Below, piece after piece: positions 57,856 through 64,000 of a stretch of DNA of 64,000 bases. The notes beneath the pieces were generated by a model. It ran no database searches, was not told the DNA's origin, and saw only the letters and a program-made list of their open reading frames with translations. A program made the translations under genes and the position numbers. The stretch comes from Isoetes taiwanensis (lineage: Eukaryota; Streptophyta; Lycopodiopsida; Isoetales; Isoetaceae), in the NCBI GenBank assembly GCA_021234155.1, contig JAJEKV010000030.1, positions 5,992,708 through 6,056,707 on the forward strand, given 5' to 3'. Numbering within the stretch: position 1 is the first letter of the stretch; the number at the start of each line of letters is the position of its first letter.

Positions 57856-58720
57856 GTGTCTGTCTCGTCCCAAATTCCCCACCTCAAAGCGTGCAAACAT
57901 TGCTCACAGCCTCGGTCACCTCATCACTATCGAGCCCTATCGCTCAACCTTCTCAACCTTACTTTCATACCCCCGAACATGCTTACATCCATCATTCTTC
58001 TGGCCATACGCCTCTGCCTTCACAACCATCATCTCCACCGGGAGGGCAGGGATATCCACATATCTCTTTTGCGCCTCCCCAGGACTTTCCCTTCCCTACA
58101 TTTCCCACCGCTCTTCCTGTTTACAACCTTACCGACCTCAAAACCAATGCTCGTGCACCTTCGCATTACCTCCCCAGCCATCCCTTCATCAGGGTCCTTC
58201 AGGCACCATGCCACCTCCAACTCCACCTCAATATAATCCCTATCCAGTTCCTGTCCAGCCCAGCACTTTCACTTCTACCTTTCAGACCCTTAAGCTGACT
58301 TATCCAACCTTTGGTAACACGAAAGGCAAACTATTAGACCAAAGTGCTCAGGCCCACATGGAAGAATTTGAGGCTCTGGCTGTCCTAAATGGTCATGCGC
58401 AACCTCAACTGAAATTCCACATCTTTTCCACCACACTGCGTGGCTCTCCTCATCAATGGCTCATGTCCAACAAAAGCCACTGGAAACAAGATTGGTCAGA
58501 AATGAGAACTGCTTTTCTTTCTCACTATGGGACCACGGATGATGATCAACTTACCTTCAACAAGAGCCCACGGAGTCCGCCCGGGATTTTGCAGATCGTC
58601 TTCACATTCTGCTCAGCAAACTAAAGGAGTACCCCACACAGAGCCAGATCTTGGTCTGGTTTCTCCAAGGACTTTCTCCAGACCTGCCTACTCATGGAGT
58701 GCCAGTTTGTTTCTTCTGAA
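57856..58720 (+). pseudogene. Gag-like protein of the gag-only element
   Basis: A proline-rich N-part (57860-58200) leads to a capsid-like domain at 58270-58700. It has LTYPTFGNTKGKLLDQSAQA, FHIFSTTLRGSPHQWLMSN and WSEMRTAFLSHYG, the pattern of the plant Retrotrans_gag family. A frame change near 58565 leads to ESARDFADRLHILLSKLKEY and WFLQGLSPDLPTHG, then a stop at about 58720. This family builds the capsid. The frame change may be decay. Confidence 0.65.
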
Positions 58721-58948
58721 GCCCATGCTGCCCTTGAAGACATGGTGCGCTCTCATTTTCTCATTGACGCCGATCCTGCCCTTGGGCTCAACACTCCTCC
58801 TGCTCTTCAAATACGCCAGGATCTCATTAGCACTTACCATAATGGTGCCCGTCCTCACTCCGCGGAGGATCACTTTCGACCCGATGGCTTCCCCCCTCAA
58901 AAACACTTCCTCCTTTTCTTCACTCGAGTGTCGCTTTTGGTGGGGGAG

Positions 58949-59558
58949 TGTTAGTCCCAGTGCCTCCCCGGCACCGGACTATTCATGCATACGACGGACC
59001 AGGTCAAGCTCAAGGATCCACGGACAGGCACGGGTCAGTCGTCCAAGGCCCAGCAGAAGACCAAGCAGCGGACCACGCAGCCCAAGCCCAGGTTCTGCTA
59101 CCAAGAGGCGCCAAGAACAAGTGATGACCTGCCACCGCCAAGCGTCGGGCCAAACAAGTGATTCTAGGCACTTCAAGAGGCACCGCCAAAGATTCCTCAA
59201 GAAATCAGGCCTCCTTCCGTGAGTCGCACCGAGATCAGTCCGAGTGTCTATATTGGGCCAAAGGCCATTGTATTATATATATGAGTAGAGCTAGCACATA
59301 AGTTTTAGATGAGTTTTGAGTCTTGTCTCTTTTCAGTCTTCTCTCTATTGCGAGAGCTCATGTATGTCCATCATTGATATCAAGGAAGCTTATCATTTTC
59401 CTCTCATTGTTCTTTTTTTTTTTTTTTTTTTCTTCTTCTTGTTCTCTTCTTGCAAATCCCACAAGACATAGTCCCCCTGGATTCTCCTCTCAAGTAGATC
59501 CACTCGGTCCCCACGTAAGGTCAGCCTTTGCGGAGTTCCCGAACCCAGACCCCAAACA
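58949..59558 (+). repeat. 3' LTR of the gag-only element
   Basis: 610-bp copy of 57052-57647, preceded by the polypurine tract at 58939-58948 and followed by ATGAG. Confidence 0.9.
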
Positions 59559-60358
59559 ATGAGGCGAATCTACCAACGGAAGAAGAATTCCAAATGCCTC
59601 CGTGTAAAGTCGCCAACAGATCTACAGTTTGGCAGGGCCCTTCACCAATCATCGCGGCAAAGATAAGCCTCGTAGATGAGGATAAATGTGAAGAAGATAA
59701 GCTTGAGGGTTCTTATTTGTGGGAAGTAGATGATTTTTCTTGCCGACATGCACGCGGGGGACAGGAAAGATTGAAGGACTCTACATTGTTACGATATATC
59801 TCAAGATTCGCTAATGGGGAGATAATCGCCTTCAAAGCAGAACTTTCAGTCCAAAAGGTGCGAGTTTGTCTATTACATCCGTGCATTATGCATGTTCGAG
59901 AACCATTCCCAATTGGCATCAAACACCGAAAAGGGTGATAGCAATTCTACGGGATGTTGTGCTACAATATTTTGACGACCAAGCCTGGCCTCATGGGCAG
60001 CAATATGTTAAATTTTTTATCTGGCGGGCTTGACTCACCCAAGGTTGGAAGTCAGGGGTCGATAACATGGAAGTCATTGCCTTGTTGGATCAAGTCTTGT
60101 GGGGATTGAAAGAGCATGAAATTGACGACGGCTTGAAAAAATTGGAAATTAAATATTTTCCAACTTGTATCCAGAAAATTATTTATGTACGATTGTCCTT
60201 CCGAAATTCCTAATAAAAATTATTTTATTTGTATTTATTCACATCACGCCAAATACATCACCGATTTTCTCATCATATCTAGGTTTTCGCTGTCGTGGTG
60301 ATATTTATCTTGAAGAAATGAAATATTATTGGAAAAAAACAATTAATTTATTTATTCC

Positions 60359-60387
60359 TCACACGACGCGAGAAGCAACTCGTGTGA
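60359..60387. repeat. TCACACGA hairpin, copy 3 (short form)
   Basis: TCACACGACGCG (60359-60370) against TCGTGTGA (60380-60387). Only 8 bp pair, but the left arm carries the family consensus. A TATA box follows 7 bp later. Confidence 0.65.
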
Positions 60388-60393
60388 CTCATG

Positions 60394-60403
60394 TTATAAA
60401 TAG
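60394..60403 (+). promoter_or_regulatory. TATA box of coiled-coil gene copy 1
   Basis: TTATAAATAG, followed by AAGACC. The identical TTATAAATAGAAGACC string precedes copy 2 at 61297. Confidence 0.65.
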
Positions 60404-60485
60404 AAGACCGATGTCCACTCTGACCTCCGACGCCTTTAAGCCTTCGCCATCTTCTACTTCCTTCCTCGCCTTCCACCTTCGCTCG

Positions 60486-60820
60486 ATGGCATCATCATCT
60501 TCCTCTAGCAAGCGACCACGCCAAGATAGCACTCCCCAGCCGCCCGAAGCTGCTCGCGGACATCACCCTTGCAAAGGGTGATGAAGAGATTCAAGGAGAT
60601 CCATGATGAAAACAACCGTCTCGTTGCCGAGAATATGGAGGCGGTCGATAGATTAGCCTTCACGAGGGAGCTGCTACATGAGCGAGACATTGAGCTCGCG
60701 GAAACATTCGCCATGTACCAAGAGGCGACGAGCCGCAGGTCGGTAGCGCTTGAAACCGCCACGCGATTTTTCGCAGCCTTAGAAGATATGGAGAAGAAGC
60801 CCGAGTCATGCGGAGGATGA
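60486..60820 (+). pseudogene. Small coiled-coil protein gene, copy 1
   Basis: ATG gives MASSSSSSKRPRQDS and the frame stops at 60581 after HHPCKG. The adjacent frames continue as LADITLAK and then, from about 60573, VMKRFKEIHDENNRLVAENM, AVDRLAFTRELLHERDIELA and TRFFAALEDMEKK to a stop at 60820. By comparison with copy 4 (LPSDIVLGVLMKRLKEQDDL) these belong to one protein of about 110 aa: a Ser-rich start, then one long charged helix likely to form a coiled coil. The frame breaks around CTTGCAAAGGGTGATG are shared with copy 2, so they predate that duplication. Function unknown. Confidence 0.5.
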
Positions 60821-60983
60821 GAACGCAGCCTTTACGGCCAAATTTAGATATGAAAATCAGCTAGAGGATCATGAAGATCCCTAGCCGTTGTATCTATCTA
60901 TTTTTTGCTTCAAAGAAAAGTTTTCTCTATTTTTTGCTTCTATCTATCCTCTTGTTCCAATGTATGTTCTGTTTTATTAAAAT

Positions 60984-61048
60984 ATCACACGACGCGAAAT
61001 GCCTTGCTTGCAATTAGGTAGCAATCAATGGATCTCGCGTCGTGTGAT
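60984..61048. repeat. ATCACACGACGCGA hairpin, copy 4
   Basis: 14-bp perfect arms at 60984-60997 and 61035-61048. It lies 164 bp after the copy 1 stop. The loop (TGCTTGCAATTAGGTAGC region) is shared with the hairpin at 61852. Confidence 0.9.
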
Positions 61049-61210
61049 CTCCATGCCGTTCTACTTTGCTTCAATGAGAAGTTCTATCTTTAGTTATGTA
61101 TCAGTAAAATTACTTATGTATAGATTGTATCACCGAAATTATCAATAAAAATTATCACACGAGCTTTCTCTGGAAGAAAAGACGTTAGAAGAAGTAACGG
61201 TCCTTTTTCC

Positions 61211-61272
61211 TCACACGACGCGAGAAGTAACGGTCCATTTTCCTGACCGACGGCATCCTTCGCGTCGTGTGA
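61211..61272. repeat. TCACACGACGCG hairpin, copy 5
   Basis: 12-bp perfect arms at 61211-61222 and 61261-61272. It lies 25 bp before the TATA box of coiled-coil gene copy 2. Confidence 0.9.
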
Positions 61273-61296
61273 CTCAAGCTACTACGAAATCCCTGT

Positions 61297-61306
61297 TATA
61301 AATAGA
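61297..61306 (+). promoter_or_regulatory. TATA box of coiled-coil gene copy 2
   Basis: TTATAAATAG in the same context as at 60394. Confidence 0.65.
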
Positions 61307-61398
61307 AGACCTTCTATCTTGCCTTCGACCTCCGATCCTCTTCCGCCTTCCGCCTTCTGCTCATCTTCTCCGCCTTCCGCCTTCTGCCTTCTCCTCCG

Positions 61399-61767
61399 AT
61401 GGCATCTTCATCCTCCTCCACTGCTTTAATCCGCCAGAGTCGCTCACAAGGACATCACCCTTGCAAAGGGTGATGAAGAGGTTCAAGGAAGTTCACGACG
61501 AAAATGTAAAATTGCCTCGTCGCCGAAGATGGAGGCGGTGGACAAAAGTTAGAATTCACGAGGGGGTTGCTTTGCATGAGCGAGACCTTGAGCTCATGGC
61601 AACATTAACCAGTGTACCGAGAGGCCAATAGCCAGAGGGTCGGTGCGCGCTTAATCGCACACAATATTTTCGCAGCGCTAGAAGATATGGAGAAGAAGCT
61701 TCGAAATGCTGAGGATGAGAACGCAGCTTTTACGGTTTTCAGCCTACTGGATCATGAAGATCCCTAG
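61399..61767 (+). pseudogene. Small coiled-coil protein gene, copy 2
   Basis: Opens MASSSSSTALIRQS and is similar to copy 1 throughout at the DNA level (GGACATCACCCTTGCAAAGG, GAAGATATGGAGAAGAAGC). Many indels break it into short frames (VMKRFKEVHDEN, HERDLELM). A clear pseudogene arisen by tandem duplication of a ~900-bp unit that includes promoter, gene and hairpins. Confidence 0.7.
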
Positions 61768-61851
61768 CCATTGTATATATATTTTTTGTTATAAAGAAAA
61801 ATTTGCTCTATTTCTTGCTTCTATCTGTTTCTCTTGTTTTGTTTTATTAAA

Positions 61852-61922
61852 GATCACACGACGCCGCCAAATGCCATGCTTGCAATTAGGTAGCAATCAA
61901 TGGATTTCGTGGTCGTATGATC
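61852..61922. repeat. GATCACACGACG hairpin, copy 6 (decayed)
   Basis: Left arm intact at 61852-61863, right arm TCGTATGATC (61913-61922) with mismatches. The loop matches that of copy 4. Located downstream of coiled-coil gene copy 2. Confidence 0.8.
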
Positions 61923-62387
61923 TCCACAACGCACACCTCGCTTGTATGTATAAATTCCTAATTTATTAATGGAAAAGTATATGTAACACAAATATCTAGC
62001 TAGATTATGTGATAACTTGCGTGTAAATGCTAATTTGCATGTGGATGACAACGCCTATTCACATACGCATGCATGTGGATGACAACGCCATGCCAAGGAC
62101 GTGGCATGCGCCGCCACAATAACATCGTTTTGTACGGCCCGCATACAAGACGGCTAGGATATGACGGATCCCATGATGCTAACATAGGCTACCGCTGCCT
62201 AATTGCATGCTATAATTTCGCCTCGTAGGATTATTACACAACTTTATCTGTTCACCGCAACCGTAGATTCCAACGTATCTCTAGTTTATATATAAAATGC
62301 TCTGAGGCCTTTGTCTTCTCCTATCCGCCATCTCCTCGTTCTACCACATCCGCCTCACCATCTCTCCCGTTTCTCCCATCACTTTCA

Positions 62388-62799
62388 ATGGCCTCCAGCC
62401 CAGCCCATCCCTACCGAGATCTTGTCTCAAGTTCGTCAAGGAAATTCGTAACATTCGTCTTTGAAGCGAGGAACGGATCCGCCTTTATAAAAAAAAAAGA
62501 ATGATGAAGACGCCGCCAAGCTGGTTGCGGCAGAGGACAAGGCCGCCTTCTATAGGGAGGTGATTTTAGTGCGCGACAATCAGCGGGTTGCCTTAGACCG
62601 CGAATTGCGCGCCACAAGATATAACCTCCAAGAGAGGCTTAGGGCCGCAATCGAATCGGGAGAGGCTGCCCGAGCTCAACTCGATGAGCGGGAAGATAAG
62701 GTTGCGGAATATGAGAACGTGGTTGCGGGGGCGCAATCATGTTGGAGGAGCGTAAAAAATTATCACCGCCTCCGGGAAGAGCTTGCCCGGCGATCATAG
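62388..62799 (+). pseudogene. Small coiled-coil protein gene, copy 3 (diverged)
   Basis: Starts MASSPAHPYRDL. Coding changes frame to KFVKEIRNIRL (about 62430), has a TGA near 62463, then SEERIRLYKKK, an A-run indel near 62493, and an intact helix: EDAAKLVAAEDKAAFYREV, RELRATRYNLQERLRAAIES and ARAQLDEREDKVAEYENV, to a stop at 62799. The pattern (basic helix, acidic/Ala-rich coiled coil) parallels copy 1 (VAENMEAVDRLAFTRELL). The A-run is a likely place for a sequencing error, so the gene may be less broken than it looks. TATATATAAAAT lies near 62288. Confidence 0.5.
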
Positions 62800-62923
62800 G
62801 CATCGGGCTCCTCCTAGAGGGGACCGTTTTTTTTTTAATCTTTGTAATGGTTTTATTTCTCAATGGAAAAAGTTTTTGACAAATGTGCCGAATATTACGT
62901 TTCCTATTTTTAATGACAAGACA

Positions 62924-62990
62924 GATCACACGAAGCGAAACCCTTCATAGGGTTTTAAAGCTGGTGTGTAGATTTCGCGTGATGTGATAC
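62924..62990. repeat. GATCACACGAAGCGAAA hairpin, copy 7 (variant)
   Basis: Arms 62924-62940 and 62973-62990 pair with three mismatches. It lies 124 bp after the copy 3 stop. Confidence 0.75.
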
Positions 62991-63218
62991 AGTGTAGTTA
63001 GAATAGTTATTAATGTGTTCCAAATGACGTTACCATTAATGTGTTCTAGCGACAACCCATTGCATCCGGCCGACACGCATGCATGCCAAATTTCTACGTG
63101 TTTAATATGTTCAAGCGCTAATATGTATAAATTGAGGTCCTTGCATTGTGCTCCTTCCGCCGGTTAGAGTCTTTGCTCCTCACTTCTATAATCTTAACGT
63201 CCCTCCCATTTGTCATCT

Positions 63219-63689
63219 ATGGCCTCCACATCCTCAACCGCTGATAAGGGAAAACACAAGAGGATAGAACTCCCTTCTGACATAGTGTTGGGTGTTCTAA
63301 TGAAGAGGTTGAAGGAGCAAGATGATCTTCTAAAGGAAAACGCCGTTACAATTCAGCAGAAAGAAGAAGAGAATGAATTCAACCTTCTCATGCTTCGTAG
63401 CCAGGAGAGGCAAATCAGGCGGTTGAATAGAAGGCTGGACAGGATGACATGCCCCAACAACTGCATTGAGGTGGTTATGACGGTAACGAGGTTGCTAATT
63501 CAGGCAGAAGAACACGTTGTGCTATTGGGACAGGAGCGGGACATGTACAAAGAGATGGTGGACAGATTGGAGAAACGTTTGGATAGGGTGATTGCTCGCT
63601 TGAGGAGAAGAGATGAAGACGAAGACGAGGACGGAGCTGATGATGATGATGAAGATAATGAAGAAGAGCTCGCACTGGAGCAACAATGA
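63219..63689 (+). CDS. Small coiled-coil protein gene, copy 4 (intact)
   Basis: 156-residue open frame, the only unbroken member. Ser/Thr start MASTSSTADKGKHKR, then LPSDIVLGVLMKRLKEQDDL, equivalent to the copy 1 segment VMKRFKEIHDEN. Helical heptad-like stretches follow (RQIRRLNRRLDRM, MVDRLEKRLDRVIARLRRR). An acidic tail of about 20 Asp/Glu closes it. A basic coiled coil with an acidic tail suggests binding to basic proteins or nucleic acid, but no family is recognised. ATGTATAAATTG (63124) may be its TATA box, about 95 bp before the start. A hairpin copy follows 83 bp after the stop. Confidence 0.65.
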   Translation: MASTSSTADKGKHKRIELPSDIVLGVLMKRLKEQDDLLKENAVTIQQKEEENEFNLLMLRSQERQIRRLNRRLDRMTCPNNCIEVVMTVTRLLIQAEEHVVLLGQERDMYKEMVDRLEKRLDRVIARLRRRDEDEDEDGADDDDEDNEEELALEQQ

Positions 63690-63771
63690 GTCGTTGTATT
63701 TTGTTTTTCAATGTAACATCTTTCACAACTTTAATCAAAAGTAACCTTTTTTTATTATTATCTTGTAAAGC

Positions 63772-63836
63772 TTCACACGACGAGAAGCCACATAAATGCA
63801 AGCAATAGCGAACTCCACTGTTCGCGTCGTATGATA
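63772..63836. repeat. TTCACACGACGAGAA hairpin, copy 8
   Basis: Left arm 63772-63786, right arm TTCGCGTCGTATGATA (63821-63836), with two or three mismatches. Confidence 0.75.
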
Positions 63837-63844
63837 CAAAATAA

Positions 63845-63909
63845 GATCACACGACGCCGGCTACAGCAGTAAACAAGGTTGAGGCAAGTACTTCGCTGGT
63901 CGTGGTGAA
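63845..63909. repeat. GATCACACGACGCC hairpin, copy 9 (right arm decayed)
   Basis: Left arm 63845-63858 is intact and begins only 8 bp after copy 8. The likely right arm (GCTGGTCGTGGTGAAC, ending about 63909) is imperfect. The left arm is followed by CGGCTA, as in copy 1. Confidence 0.6.
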
Positions 63910-64000
63910 CATGCTACACATTACAAGTATACTTTACCGATTCTTTTGTCTCTTAGATCTCCACCGCTATTGCGCGTCGGTGGGGCCCTAGAATTTTGCC

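Larger units (their letters stand above)
57052..59558 (+). mobile_element. Non-autonomous LTR retrotransposon with gag only
   Basis: LTRs of 596 and 610 bp with TGTTAG...CAAACA ends and a 5-bp target duplication ATGAG (57047-57051 and 59559-59563). The polypurine tract GGTGGGGGAG directly precedes the right LTR. The interior of about 1.3 kb encodes only a Gag-like protein. No protease, RT or integrase is present, so it depended on another element, as in TR-GAG elements. The LTRs differ by scattered substitutions and indels. Confidence 0.9.
56635..60211 (+). pseudogene. Acidic-protein gene split by an LTR element
   Basis: The first part (56635-57051) is very acidic (EPEEGDDSEGDEDGDEDEKK), then has VEGKEYLLLSDILRNPS, ending SRFAQDE. 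An LTR element (57052-59558) follows with target duplication ATGAG. Past it the same frame continues ANLPTEEEFQMPPCK, YLWEVDDFSCRHARGG and PFPIGIKHRKG to 59938. Coding then goes on in the next frame (VIAILRDVVLQYFDDQAWPH), with one TGA near 60030, to about 60211. The insertion therefore hit an exon between two codons. No domain was recognised. An acidic N-part plus a globular C-part fits a histone chaperone-like layout, but that is speculation. Confidence 0.55.

Noticed and set aside
53000-64000. Integrated giant virus segment (small genes, histone, hairpins between genes)
   Set aside because: No viral core gene (major capsid, packaging ATPase, DNA polymerase) was seen, and promoters and introns look plant-like. 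Kept only as a remote alternative.
1-64000. CRISPR arrays, bacterial operons, rRNA genes
   Set aside because: No regularly spaced short repeats with unique spacers, no ribosome-binding-site-led gene strings and no rRNA segments were recognised. The window is eukaryotic.

Overview
The window looks like nuclear DNA of a land plant, dense with transposable elements. Evidence: a 7-mer plant telomere motif (CCCTAAA), a chromodomain Ty3/gypsy element primed by initiator tRNA-Met, an L1-type LINE with a plant zf-RVT-like tail, an A-type cytochrome P450, short GT-AG introns and TATAAATA promoters. A DDE transposase of a type I associate with invertebrate genomes suggests a non-seed plant (fern, lycophyte or bryophyte), but that is inference. 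Most coding regions carry frameshifts or stops. Some of these may be consensus errors rather than true decay.

Layout. 1-7369: an old, decayed LTR element; the left LTR is cut by the window edge. 7370-12960: gene-poor, with paired hairpins, a foldback element between duplicated blocks, a palindromic satellite and a 66-bp tandem repeat. 12895-16388 (minus): a multi-exon DDE transposase pseudogene. 16389-35323: a Ty3/gypsy chromovirus (minus strand, GAATT target duplication) inserted just upstream of the transposase start. It holds gag, protease, RT/RNase H, integrase and chromodomain. Between its primer-binding site and gag it also carries about 4 kb of extra coding sequence, including a histone H3 gene resembling centromeric H3. 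Its right (5') LTR has an internal duplication and is split by a 5.4-kb insertion that holds a decayed SNF2 helicase fragment. 35330-38900: a tRNA-derived SINE-like repeat, a possible secreted-peptide exon and unrecognised sequence. 38951-40986: a P450 gene broken by a 461-bp MITE. 42936-44921 (minus): a broken F-box/kelch-like gene. 46315-49087: a multi-exon gene with a RING-like finger. 51065-53115 (minus): a 5'-truncated LINE.

53.5-64 kb is a distinct cluster: a BAH-domain gene, a divergent H3 with a canonical N-terminal tail, an acidic-protein gene interrupted by a 2.5-kb LTR element, and four tandem copies of a small coiled-coil gene. Nine copies of one hairpin (arm consensus GATCACACGACGCG) sit between or inside these genes, mostly 80-170 bp after stop codons or just before TATA boxes. 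I saw none outside this cluster. The mix of H3, a BAH reader fold and shared hairpins suggests a chromatin-related or mobile gene set. With the H3 inside the chromovirus, this is the most unusual part of the window.
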